Positions 1 through 7,148 are shown, counted from the stretch's first letter. The stretch is DNA of 10,405 bases from an uncultured Eubacteriales bacterium (GCA_902766515.1 CACXEB010000168.1:1-10405), one strand, 5' to 3'. Numbers and translations are program-made. Notes: generated from the letters alone by a model not told the origin.

Positions 1-1
1 A

Positions 2-438
<437 letters not shown>

Positions 439-439
<1 letters not shown>

Positions 440-1152
440 TGGCGGCGCAGTCCCGGCCGGCCCCTGAACCGGACGCCGGTTCCGGATCCGTCCAGGCGCG
501 CCTGGCGGCCGCCGCCGACCTGTTTCCCATCGTCCGCACCGGCGCAGACATCGGCGCCAACCACGGCCTGCTGGCCTGCCGGCTGCTGCGGTCCGGCCGC
601 GCCCGGACCATGTGGGTGACGGACCTGAGCGCGGACGCGCTGGCCGCCGCGCGGCAGAACATCGCTGCGCAGGGCTTCACGGACCAGGCGCGCTTCAGCG
701 TCGGCGACGGCTTTTCCGCGCTGGGAGAACCGGTGGACGCCGCGGCCGTGCTCGGGATGGGCGGCCAGACGATCGACAGGATCCTGCGTACCGCGCCGCC
801 CGACCGCCTGCCGGACCAGCTGGTCCTCTCGGCGCACACACAGCAGGAGCTGGTGCGGCGCAGCCTGTACGACACGGGCTACGGGATCAATGAGGAGCGG
901 ATCGTCCTGTCCGGCAGCCGCTATTATGTGCTGATCCGCGCGCGGCGCGCGCCCGGCATTCCCGTGCCCGACGGCAGGCTGCTCTTCCTGGGCCCCTGCC
1001 TGACCGCCCAGGCCGGCCCCCTGTACCGCGCGTATCTCGACCGGCGGATCGCCGCCTACCTGCCCAACCGCAGCGCGGAGGGCCGGCAGAAGCTTGAATG
1101 GCTGAAGGAGGAAGCTCAACGTGCCGCAGCTGACAGTCCGGACCGTGTATGA
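439..1152 (+). CDS. trmK: tRNA (adenine(22)-N1)-methyltransferase TrmK
   Basis: This 237-residue protein is a class I SAM-dependent methyltransferase of the TrmK family, which makes m1A at position 22 of tRNA. The SAM-binding motif I is ADIGANHG near residues 36-43, the acidic end of strand 2 is TDLSADAL (61-68), and the family GMGG motif is at 106-109. A C-terminal helical, charged region (about 190-237) fits the family's coiled-coil part. The ATG at 439 overlaps the sigA stop. Family members usually begin close to the RLxxxADL motif, so the first 17 or so residues, rich in Pro, Ala and Gly, are an extension; no other start codon is available there. The reading frame runs 32 bases into the next gene. 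The sigA-trmK-nif3 order is a known Firmicutes arrangement and supports the call. Confidence 0.9.
1105..1110 (+). promoter_or_regulatory. Ribosome binding site deciding a GTG start
   Basis: AAGGAGGAAG lies inside the trmK coding region, about 10 bases before the GTG at 1121. It supports that GTG as the start of the Nif3-family gene even though it overlaps trmK by 32 bases. Confidence 0.7.
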
Positions 1153-1888
1153 GTGCATCGACGCTTTCGCTCCCTTTGAAACCGCGGAGGCCTACGACAA
1201 CGTCGGCCTGCTGGTCGGCCGGTGGGACGCGCCGGTCACCGGCATCCTGTGCACGCTGGACGTCACCGCCGACACCGTGCGGGAAGCCGCCGCCTGCGGG
1301 GCGGAGCTGATCGTCTCCCACCATCCGCTGATGTTTCACGGACGGAAAACGCTGATCGTCGGCGATCCGGAAGCCGACGTGCTCCGGGCGCTCATCCGCT
1401 GCGACATTTCCCTGATCGCCGCGCACACCAACTGGGACCAGACGGTCCTGAGCGGCAGCGCGTCCGTCGCGGAACGCCTGGGCTTCGAACACCTGCGGCC
1501 CGGCGGATTCCTTTTTACCGGCGATCTTCCCCAGCCGGTGACCGCCGCAGAGCTGCGCGATCGGATCGCGGCGCGGATCGGCGCTCCCGTCCGCGTGTAC
1601 GGCGATCCCGGCCGGCTGATTTCCGTCATGTCCTTCGGCGGCGGCGCTTACGGCGAAGGCTACATGACCGCCCTCTCCGAGGGCGCCCAGGCCTACCTGA
1701 CCGGCGAGATCCGCCACCACGAGATCATCGACGCCGTCGCCCGGGGCCTGGTCATTTTCGACGCCGGCCACTACGCCAGCGAAGCGCCCATGATCCCGCG
1801 CCTGATCGATTACCTGAGCGCGCATCTTCCCGGCAGCCCCGTCATCCGGGCTGACAGCCACATCCCGTTTGAAGGGGCCGCCGTCTGA
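1121..1888 (+). CDS. Nif3-like dinuclear metal centre protein (YbgI/YqfO family)
   Basis: This 255-residue protein belongs to the Nif3/DUF34 family, hexameric proteins with a two-metal site. A GTP cyclohydrolase I type 2 label is often attached to the family but its reaction is not settled. The family motifs are all present: DNVGLLVG (26-33), SHHPLM (66-71), AHTNWD (101-106), YLTGEIRHHE (192-201) and DAGHYASE (214-221). By comparison with E. coli YbgI, the metal ligands should be H67, H68, D106, H217 and E221. The length matches the short YbgI form, so the PII-like insert found in B. subtilis YqfO (about 370 residues) is absent. The GTG start is chosen for the well-placed AAGGAGG and because residues 3-30 look like a normal family N terminus. 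It is the third gene of the sigA operon. Confidence 0.93.
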   Translation: MPQLTVRTVYECIDAFAPFETAEAYDNVGLLVGRWDAPVTGILCTLDVTADTVREAAACGAELIVSHHPLMFHGRKTLIVGDPEADVLRALIRCDISLIAAHTNWDQTVLSGSASVAERLGFEHLRPGGFLFTGDLPQPVTAAELRDRIAARIGAPVRVYGDPGRLISVMSFGGGAYGEGYMTALSEGAQAYLTGEIRHHEIIDAVARGLVIFDAGHYASEAPMIPRLIDYLSAHLPGSPVIRADSHIPFEGAAV

Positions 1889-1911
1889 TTTCATTTTCCA
1901 GGAGGTACACC

Positions 1912-2619
1912 ATGAATCAACTGAATTTGCTTTGGGATTACCAGGCTGCCGATATCGAGGTCGAGCGGATCTCCAAGGAGATCAAGCGCTCGCCCAATCG
2001 CCAGCAGCTGGTCAAGTTCCGCGATTTCCTCCGTGAGCAGCAAAAATCGCTGGCCCACATTGAGGAAGAAATCCTGGCCATGCAGGATCGCCTGGAGGCC
2101 CTTCGGGACGCCGTCCAGCTGACAGAGACGCAGATTCAGGCCATCCAGGAAAAGCTGAATGCCCATGATCCCGAGTCCGCCGAGGAGACGGAGCGCTATA
2201 TCGCGGACGTCAAGCGCCTGATCGGCAACCTGAACGGGTATGAGTCCGAAATCAAGCACATCCGCAGCGACAGCGCCGAACGGGACAAGCTGCAGCGCGA
2301 TGTCAAGCTGCGCGCCGCCCGCACCAAGAAGGAATTCGACAAGCTCAAGGAAGTCTACGACGCCGAATACAGCGAGATGAACGAGCGCCTCACCAAGGCG
2401 AAGGCCGCCGCGGAAGAGAAGGCGAAGGGCATTACGCCCGCCTATATGGAGAAATACCAGACCATCAAGCGCCACAGCTTCCCGCCGCTCGCGCGGATGG
2501 TGGGCAGCCAGTGCACCGGCTGCAACATGTCCCTGCCCTCCGGCGTCGTGAAGGACGTCCAGTCCGGCAAGGAGATCGAATGCGAAACCTGCGGCCGGCT
2601 GCTGATCTACAGCGAATAA
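1912..2619 (+). CDS. Coiled-coil protein with C-terminal C4 zinc ribbon
   Basis: This 235-residue soluble protein has a long helical, heptad-rich part (about residues 10-175; many E, K, L and Q) and then a C4 zinc ribbon with CTGC at 201-204 and CETC at 224-227. This architecture matches the zf-RING_7 (C4-type zinc ribbon) family, whose Helicobacter member HP0958/FlgZ binds nucleic acid and flagellar partners. The role in Firmicutes is not established, and no flagellar gene is nearby. AGGAGG at 1900-1905 sits six bases before the ATG at 1912, which is 23 bases after the Nif3 stop, so it is the last gene of the sigA operon. A strong terminator follows 18 bases after the stop. Conserved linkage of this family to Nif3 genes suggests a shared housekeeping role. 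That is inference. Confidence 0.85.
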   Translation: MNQLNLLWDYQAADIEVERISKEIKRSPNRQQLVKFRDFLREQQKSLAHIEEEILAMQDRLEALRDAVQLTETQIQAIQEKLNAHDPESAEETERYIADVKRLIGNLNGYESEIKHIRSDSAERDKLQRDVKLRAARTKKEFDKLKEVYDAEYSEMNERLTKAKAAAEEKAKGITPAYMEKYQTIKRHSFPPLARMVGSQCTGCNMSLPSGVVKDVQSGKEIECETCGRLLIYSE

Positions 2620-2637
2620 TCCCCCTGCATTGAAAGA

Positions 2638-2666
2638 CGCCCCACGGAAACCCGTGGGGCGCTTTT
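2638..2666 (+). terminator. Rho-independent terminator of the sigA operon, possibly bidirectional
   Basis: A perfect 10-bp stem (CGCCCCACGG, 2638-2647, with its complement at 2652-2661) closes a 4-base loop, followed by CTTTT. It sits between converging genes. Read on the minus strand the stem is followed by TCTTTC, so it may also stop transcripts of the ketopantoate-reductase-family gene, whose stop lies 31 bases away. Confidence 0.92.
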
Positions 2667-2692
2667 CTATGCGGTGGGAATGCGGTATCCGG

Positions 2693-3733
2693 TCAGAGGT
2701 TCAGCGCGGCGACCGCCTCTGTCAGGGCCGGATCGGCGAGGTTGCTCACGTCGATCGGCCGCTCGCGGCGCTCGATCTCGCCGACCATGGCGGTCAGGCG
2801 CTCGTTGATGGGGCAGCGGACGCCGCATTCGGCGCCCTTGCGGGCGATGTACCCGTTGAAATACTGGATTTCGGTCATCCGACCCCGTTCCAGCGACTGC
2901 AGGCTGGAGCTCTTGAGCCGGCGGTACTTGAGGCCGACCACCCGGATGGTCAGGTGCCGGCGCAGGTGATCGGCTGGTCCGCGGCCGCTCATCAGGCGAT
3001 GGTAGTCCAGCTTCCCCCCATAGGGCGGGATGACCAGCTTCATCGCGTTGGCGACCTGTACGCCCTCATCGATAATGCCCAGGAAGATCCGGCGGGCATC
3101 ACTCCGGCGCATCATCTCCCCCAGGCGCAGGCCGCAGACCGCGCCCAGCGCGGTGATGCAGGCGTTGACGATCAGTTTCGAATACAGCTCGGCATAGATG
3201 TCATCGGAGACACGCGTCGGGGCGACCGCTTCCAGCGCTTCGCGCAGGGTCTCCAGCAGCGGCGGCAGGCTCCGGTCGGGCATGCCGATCACGAACTCCC
3301 CTGTGCTGGTCATTTCCATCGCGCCCGGCGCGTGCAGCGTCGCGCCGAAGCCAATCACGCAGCCGACCGTCCGGCGCGCCCCCACGACCCCGGCCAGCGC
3401 GTCGGTGCAGATGCCGTTCTGCATGCTGACCACCAGCGCGTCCTCCGCCAGCCGCGGCAGGACGCGCCGCGCGCAGTCCTGCAGGTCATAGGCTTTGGTG
3501 GCGATCAGGCACAGCCGGTACGTGCCGGTGACATCCTCAATGTCCGTGACCGCCGGCACCCGGACGGTCTCCGCGCCGCGGACGCCGGTGATCTTCAGGC
3601 CGTCCGCATTGGCCTGCGCGGTGACCTCGTCATGCTTGGTGACCAGGGTCACCGGCCAGCCGGCTTTCGCCAGGAAAGCCGCCGTCACGCCGCCGATCGC
3701 GCCGGCGCCGATCACGCATATGGGTATTTTCAT
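2693..3733 (-). CDS. Ketopantoate reductase family protein (ApbA/PanE-like)
   Basis: This 346-residue protein belongs to the 2-dehydropantoate 2-reductase family, NADPH-dependent reductases of which PanE serves pantothenate and CoA synthesis. The N-terminal Rossmann fold begins at once with IGAGAIGG (8-15), and ATKAYD (78-83) matches the family's conserved lysine region. In the C-terminal helical domain, SKLIVNACITAL (185-196) carries the expected catalytic lysine, K186, and the SSSLQSLERGRMTEIQYFNG block (275-294) matches the substrate-binding motif with E288. It is about 40 residues longer than E. coli PanE, with extra sequence around 232-272, so the substrate may differ; no panB or panC lies in view. 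The ATG at 3733 is chosen because the Rossmann strand starts there and AAGGAGG lies 12 bases upstream, although the frame stays open upstream to 3985. Confidence 0.85.
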   Translation of the reverse strand: MKIPICVIGAGAIGGVTAAFLAKAGWPVTLVTKHDEVTAQANADGLKITGVRGAETVRVPAVTDIEDVTGTYRLCLIATKAYDLQDCARRVLPRLAEDALVVSMQNGICTDALAGVVGARRTVGCVIGFGATLHAPGAMEMTSTGEFVIGMPDRSLPPLLETLREALEAVAPTRVSDDIYAELYSKLIVNACITALGAVCGLRLGEMMRRSDARRIFLGIIDEGVQVANAMKLVIPPYGGKLDYHRLMSGRGPADHLRRHLTIRVVGLKYRRLKSSSLQSLERGRMTEIQYFNGYIARKGAECGVRCPINERLTAMVGEIERRERPIDVSNLADPALTEAVAALNL

Positions 3734-3745
3734 CCTTGAAACGAA

Positions 3746-3752
3746 CCTCCTT
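3746..3752 (-). promoter_or_regulatory. Ribosome binding site for the ketopantoate-reductase-family gene
   Basis: AAGGAGG on the minus strand lies 12 bases before the ATG at 3733. The spacing is a little long, but no other start codon is available between the two, and the Rossmann motif begins at residue 8 from this start. Confidence 0.6.
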
Positions 3753-3777
3753 GCCGCACAGATATCCGCGGCTGAAA

Positions 3778-3806
3778 AAAATAGCACAAAAATCCTGCTT
3801 TGTCCC
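3778..3806 (-). promoter_or_regulatory. Possible promoter of the ketopantoate-reductase-family gene
   Basis: On the minus strand a GGGACA box (3801-3806) and a TATTTT box (3778-3783) are 17 bases apart, with TG one base before the -10 (extended -10). The site is just after the rpmB terminator, where an independent promoter is needed. Both boxes are imperfect. Confidence 0.4.
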
Positions 3807-3815
3807 GCGGCACAT

Positions 3816-3844
3816 AAAAAGCGCCGTGCCTTCACACGGCGCTT
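3816..3844 (-). terminator. Rho-independent terminator of rpmB
   Basis: GCGCCGTG (3835-3842 read on the minus strand) pairs with CACGGCGC (3821-3828) across a 6-base loop, followed by TTTTT on the minus strand (3816-3820). It begins about 30 bases after the rpmB stop and separates rpmB from the next gene. Confidence 0.9.
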
Positions 3845-3875
3845 CAGCGCTGCGTCAAAGATAACCTTTAAATGA

Positions 3876-4127
3876 TTACTCTTCGGCGGCAACGACCACG
3901 GCCGGCTCTTCCGCGACGGGAGCAGCCTTGATCGTGGGCAGCGCGCGCTGCACATAGCCGCTGCGCAGGCAGCGGGTGCAGACATTGATGTGCATCGGAC
4001 GGCCCTCGATCACCACACGGACCCGCTGAACGTTCGGCGCCCAGAAGCGGTTCGTCTTGCGGTTGGAATGGCTCACGTTGTGCCCGGACATCATGCCCTT
4101 TGCACAAATCTCACAATACTTGCCCAT
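3876..4127 (-). CDS. rpmB: Large ribosomal subunit protein bL28 with a C-terminal acidic tail
   Basis: This is the 83-residue bL28, a component of the 50S subunit. The core is canonical: MGKYCEICAKG, GHNVSHSNRKTNRFW (15-29), PNVQ, then VCTRCLRSG. Cysteines C5, C8, C50 and C53 form two CxxC pairs, so this is the zinc-binding (C+) form. Bacterial L28 of this type usually ends soon after the CLRSGxVxRA block, at about 62 residues. Here some 20 residues follow, rich in Ala, Val, Pro and Glu and ending AAEE. GGAGGG at 4134-4139 is six bases before the ATG. The gene is monocistronic, between its own promoter and terminator. Identity is certain; the tail is the odd part. Confidence 0.97.
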   Translation of the reverse strand: MGKYCEICAKGMMSGHNVSHSNRKTNRFWAPNVQRVRVVIEGRPMHINVCTRCLRSGYVQRALPTIKAAPVAEEPAVVVAAEE

Positions 4128-4202
4128 GGTAATCCCTCCAGTTCATTGCGCATCTCTATGTTACGCGGCTTGCGCGGAACAGTCTGATGAGATAACAGAC
4201 CT

Positions 4203-4231
4203 ATCATATCACATAATTCAGCGGAATGCAA
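4203..4231 (-). promoter_or_regulatory. Promoter of rpmB
   Basis: On the minus strand, TTGCAT (4226-4231) and TATGAT (4203-4208) are separated by exactly 17 bases, which is a good sigma-A match. The predicted start of transcription leaves a leader of roughly 70 bases before the L28 start codon. Confidence 0.8.
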
Positions 4232-4252
4232 GCAGTATTTTAAGGAAAGGGA

Positions 4253-4281
4253 TTGATGAAACGACAGAATTGTGCTATGAT
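4253..4281 (+). promoter_or_regulatory. Promoter of the RsbW-like gene
   Basis: TTGATG (4253-4258) and TATGAT (4276-4281) are 17 bases apart, with TG one base before the -10. It is divergent from the rpmB promoter, with 21 bases between the two -35 boxes. The transcript would have a leader of about 40 bases ending in AAGGAGG at 4315-4321, nine bases before the ATG at 4331. Confidence 0.8.
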
Positions 4282-4330
4282 AGCAACGCACACAAACTGA
4301 CCCGACAGCGAAAAAAGGAGGACAACCACC

Positions 4331-4861
4331 ATGATGACAGATATCATCAGCATCGACAATCACGGCGCCGGCTTCCGCGAAGCCGTGGCGGAGACCAAAA
4401 AGGCCGCGGACTACCGGAACCTCAGCCACGTGGATTCCCTGCACCTGCAGCTGGCGACCGAGGAAATGCTCAGCATGGCCCGCAGCATCACCGGCGAGTT
4501 GAAGGCCTCCTTCTGGGTGGAGAGCGAGGCAACGGCCTTCCGCCTCTGCCTGACCACCAGGACGCTCATGGACAAGGATAAGCGCGCCACCCTGATCGCC
4601 GCTTCCACCGACAAGAAAAACGAAGCCGCCAAGACCTTCCTGGGCAGGCTCCGCAACGCCTTTGAGGAAGCCATGGCCTCCGACGTGGAGCGCTCCTACT
4701 TTGAACTGTCCAATGACGAGCAGGCTGACCTGGTCGGCCGCGATTTCGAGGACCCGGACTGGGACGGGTTTGAAAAGTCCGTCCTGAAGCGCCTGGTCGA
4801 TCACATCAGCATCGACATCCGCGGCAGCCTGGTCCGGATGACGGTCGCCAAAGCCTTCTGA
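4331..4861 (+). CDS. RsbW-like (degenerate HATPase) protein of unknown role
   Basis: This 176-residue soluble protein has no signal peptide or membrane segment. The stretch LHLQLATEEMLSMARSI (37-53) resembles the N-box helix of serine-kinase anti-sigma factors (RsbW/SpoIIAB, HATPase_c_2), where the pattern is LAxxExxxN. The acidic residue is present (E44/E45), but the asparagine that binds magnesium and ATP is replaced (S48 or M49), and no clear G1 box (DxGxG) is seen. Residues 60-80 (FWVESEATAFRLCLTTRTLM) look like the following beta hairpin. The C terminus (147-176) pairs a helix with a hydrophobic strand. It may be an anti-sigma-like partner protein that does not bind ATP; this rests on motif similarity. 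It is a single-gene unit with its own promoter and terminator. The second codon is also ATG (4334) and could be the start. Confidence 0.6.
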   Translation: MMTDIISIDNHGAGFREAVAETKKAADYRNLSHVDSLHLQLATEEMLSMARSITGELKASFWVESEATAFRLCLTTRTLMDKDKRATLIAASTDKKNEAAKTFLGRLRNAFEEAMASDVERSYFELSNDEQADLVGRDFEDPDWDGFEKSVLKRLVDHISIDIRGSLVRMTVAKAF

Positions 4862-4890
4862 CCGGCAGAAATACAGTTTTCCCGTGAAAG

Positions 4891-4921
4891 AGACAGCCGC
4901 TGATCACTCAGCGGCTGTTTT
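4891..4921 (+). terminator. Terminator of the RsbW-like gene, overlapping the convergent coding end
   Basis: An 11-bp perfect stem (ACAGCCGCTGA, 4893-4903, with its complement at 4908-4918) has a 4-base loop and runs into TTTT. The right arm and loop are also the last codons and stop of the SH3-module gene on the other strand (TGA at 4904-4906 of that frame). On the minus strand the stem is followed by CTCTTTC, so it probably serves both transcripts, less strongly for the minus one. Confidence 0.9.
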
Positions 4922-5965
4922 CATGGCGATCCCCCCGGCGGGAACGAAGCCCCGCGCGCTGGTCTCACCGGATTTGTACTCGACATAGGCGTAATGGTGG
5001 GCGGCGTCGGACCAGGCCAGGAAGTTGACCGTCTCCCCCGCCGCGAGCGGGGCCAGCGTTTCCGCGTCCTGCTCCGGCGCGTCCTGCAGCGGCACATCGC
5101 TCACGGTGACGCACGGCACGCAGTCAAAGCTGACCGCCCTGAGCTTGGACTTGCTGATGGTCAGGGCCGCCGTGGGCACATAGCCGTAGTGGCCCGCCAC
5201 GCGGACGAAGGACCAGTCCCCTTCCGTCCCGAAGATAAAGCACTTGTCCGTCGGACGGACGTGCGCTCCGCCCGCCTCCGCGCGCAGGTACTGCTCCCCG
5301 GGGCCGGAGAACACGCCGTAGTTGCCGCCCGGCACGTTGGAAGCCGTCTCCTTGAGCACCGTCTTCTGCTGCCGGCCGTCGGTCCTGAGCGCCGGGGCGG
5401 CCTTGGCCGCGGGCTCCGGGCTCAGCATGTTCGCGTACATGAAGCCCCAGCTCAGCTTCTTTTCGACCTTGAACTCGCAGTAGGCCCATTTGCCGTACCA
5501 GCACAGCACGTTGACGGTCGCGCCCTTCTTGATCTCAATATTGCGCATGCTGATCTTGACCGGGTCGTAGGTCGCGGCGCACTCGTCCACGGTCGTGCGC
5601 AGCACCATGTCGAAGCGCAGGTTGCCCACCGTATCGGAGGTGGACAGCACGGTCCGCTTGTCCTTGTCCGGCGCCGGGATTTCGACCCAGCCGACGCGGA
5701 ACTTGTCCGTCGAGTAGCCGTAGCCGATCATCAGCCAGCCGTCCAGGACGCCGTACAGGCGCGTGTTGTTGCTGGCGCCCACGGCCGCGTTGCCGTGCCG
5801 GTAATAGGTCTCGCCCGGGCCCTGGTACACCAGCTGCCGCTCCCCGAAGGTGAACACCGAATAATCCTTGAGGTCAAACTCCGCCGCATACGCGCCGACG
5901 GATACCGCGCAGCACACCGCCACCAACAGGACAGCCATCAGTCGTTTCATGATCAGCCGCTTCAT
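4904..5965 (-). CDS. Secreted protein with four SH3-like modules
   Basis: This is a 353-residue exported protein. A signal peptide (1-27: KR-rich start, hydrophobic core AVLLVAVCCAVSVGA, cleavage likely after AYA) has no proper lipobox. The mature part is a set of short beta-rich SH3-type modules: A (about 35-97), B (125-181), a Pro/Ala linker (182-209), A' (210-268) and B' (285-346). A and A' share a VxxGPGExYxR motif (46-56 and 218-228). B and B' share GxTVNxLxW (148-156 and 310-318) and an AYxExK strand. Bacterial SH3 modules usually bind cell wall or proteins; no catalytic motif is visible. The ATG at 5965 is chosen because GAGGAGG lies 11 bases upstream and the signal peptide starts there; a frame open to 6007 would overlap the previous gene. 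It is the last gene of the operon. Confidence 0.75.
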   Translation of the reverse strand: MKRLIMKRLMAVLLVAVCCAVSVGAYAAEFDLKDYSVFTFGERQLVYQGPGETYYRHGNAAVGASNNTRLYGVLDGWLMIGYGYSTDKFRVGWVEIPAPDKDKRTVLSTSDTVGNLRFDMVLRTTVDECAATYDPVKISMRNIEIKKGATVNVLCWYGKWAYCEFKVEKKLSWGFMYANMLSPEPAAKAAPALRTDGRQQKTVLKETASNVPGGNYGVFSGPGEQYLRAEAGGAHVRPTDKCFIFGTEGDWSFVRVAGHYGYVPTAALTISKSKLRAVSFDCVPCVTVSDVPLQDAPEQDAETLAPLAAGETVNFLAWSDAAHHYAYVEYKSGETSARGFVPAGGIAMKTAAE

Positions 5966-5974
5966 TCCGCCATA

Positions 5975-5981
5975 TTCCTCC
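5975..5981 (-). promoter_or_regulatory. Ribosome binding site overlapping the PIG-L stop region
   Basis: The sequence TGAGGAGG on the minus strand joins the stop of the PIG-L gene directly to the ribosome binding site of the SH3-module gene. This fixes its start at the ATG of 5965 rather than at 6007, where no such site precedes the ATG. Confidence 0.65.
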
Positions 5982-7148
5982 TCAGGGGATATTCTCAAAA
6001 AAGTCATTCTTCGCCGTATCCGGCCCGACGGCGCTGTAATACAGGCCGAACAGCCGGCAGTCGTACGGGCCCTCCTCCAGCATCTGGTAGGTCAGCGCGC
6101 GCTGGGACACGTGGCACCACAGCGCGTCCTGGGCCACCTCCAGCCCCGTCTTGCCGCCGAAGGCGCTCAGGGGCTGATGCCAGTCCATGACCACCTGGTT
6201 TTCCGGATACAGGTGCACATACAGCTTCTTGACCTTCCAGGCGCCGTATGCCTCATAGGACGCGGCGTCATAGGACGGGTCCGCGGCGTATTCCAGGCAG
6301 TTGACGGTCATCCACGCAGTGATCTGGTGCGCGGCGTGCCCGTATTCGCCGTTGAAGTCCTGGGTCAGCACCACCTCGGGCTTCACGCGGCGCAGGATGC
6401 TGACATACCACGGATAGACCCGTTTCGTCCCGCCCCAGGCCGCGTACACGTCCGAGCGGTTGTATGACATGAAGTCCTTATGCTCGCCGATGACCGGGTA
6501 ATAGCGGATGCCACAGGTCCACAGGCCGTCGAGCAGCTCGTTCTTCCGCCGCTCGTCCCCGTGCGCCAGGTAGACCACCTGGACCTTCTTTCCCCGGTCG
6601 CCCGCGTAGGTCGGCAGCGCGCCGCCGAACCAGAGCAGCTCGTCGTCCGGATGGGCGCTCAGCAGCAGCAGGTCCGCTTTGTCGACCGTCTCCCATTGCT
6701 GCACCCAGGCCGGCACGTCCCCCGGGCTGATGACCCGCAGCTCCGTCAGGGTCAGCATGTGCTTGCCGTCGTACTGATCGATGGCGATCCGGAAGGAGGT
6801 CACCCCCGGCAGGGCGGTGAACTGGTGCAGGTATTCCTCGTCATGGCGGGCGTAGTCCTGGTAGCCGCCCTGGCCATCCGGCGTCTGGACGGCATACGGG
6901 ACCGCCTGCTTGTAATGGCACAGGTAGACGCCGTACGCGGGCTGGTCCTCCGGCATATCGACCTGCACGTAGCCCTTCTTGGCGTACCAGGTCGTCTTGT
7001 AGACCCGGTCCTGCAGGTGGCTGACCGCGCCCTTGTTGCTGGTCGCCGTTACCCTGGCCGGTTTCAGCTCCTTCGCGGTCTCCGCGGAAGCGGCGGCGCA
7101 CAGCAGGCACAGCGCGCAGACGACCGCCGCCCGAATCCAGTGTTTCAT
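5982..7148 (-). CDS. Secreted PIG-L family deacetylase with an N-terminal extra domain
   Basis: This is a 388-residue exported protein. The signal peptide spans about 1-22 (MKHWIRAAVVCALCLLCAAASA). Residues 30-140 form a beta-rich domain (ATSNKG, VQVDMPEDQPAYGVYL, LTLTELRVI) resembling F5/8 type C or discoidin-like carbohydrate-binding folds. From about 158 comes a PIG-L/LmbE Rossmann-type domain with LLLSAHPDDE (161-170), giving metal ligands H166 and D169 and general base D168, and GEYGHAAHQ (267-275), giving H274 (or H271) as the third ligand. The family removes N-acetyl groups from GlcNAc-type sugars; being exported, this one would act outside the membrane. The substrate is not known. Its ATG overlaps the stop of the gene before it (ATGA at 7145-7148), and the SH3-module gene follows 16 bases later. 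Confidence 0.85.
   Translation of the reverse strand: MKHWIRAAVVCALCLLCAAASAETAKELKPARVTATSNKGAVSHLQDRVYKTTWYAKKGYVQVDMPEDQPAYGVYLCHYKQAVPYAVQTPDGQGGYQDYARHDEEYLHQFTALPGVTSFRIAIDQYDGKHMLTLTELRVISPGDVPAWVQQWETVDKADLLLLSAHPDDELLWFGGALPTYAGDRGKKVQVVYLAHGDERRKNELLDGLWTCGIRYYPVIGEHKDFMSYNRSDVYAAWGGTKRVYPWYVSILRRVKPEVVLTQDFNGEYGHAAHQITAWMTVNCLEYAADPSYDAASYEAYGAWKVKKLYVHLYPENQVVMDWHQPLSAFGGKTGLEVAQDALWCHVSQRALTYQMLEEGPYDCRLFGLYYSAVGPDTAKNDFFENIP

Noticed and set aside
887..1894. Minus-strand open frame of 335 codons opposite trmK and the Nif3-family gene
   Set aside because: It lies antisense to two genes with full sets of family motifs and has no motif of its own.
2630..3739. Long open frame (369 codons) on the plus strand
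   Set aside because: It lies opposite the ketopantoate-reductase-family gene, has no ribosome binding site, begins inside the terminator region and shows a His/Arg/Ala-rich composition typical of antisense frames in GC-rich DNA.
3734..3985. 84-codon upstream extension of the ketopantoate-reductase-family gene
   Set aside because: It would run through the rpmB terminator and into rpmB. The Rossmann motif sits at residue 8 from the ATG at 3733, which has a ribosome binding site.
4140..4330. Possible riboswitch or small RNA in the rpmB and RsbW-like intergenic region
   Set aside because: The space is accounted for by two promoters and short leaders; no conserved RNA structure could be recognised.
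5966..6007. Upstream start of the SH3-module gene at 6007
   Set aside because: It would put charged residues (RISPEEEYGG) ahead of the signal peptide and overlap the PIG-L gene. The GAGGAGG points to the ATG at 5965.
4994..6190. Plus-strand open frame of 398 codons
   Set aside because: It runs opposite the SH3-module and PIG-L genes, crosses their junction, has no ribosome binding site and no recognisable motif.
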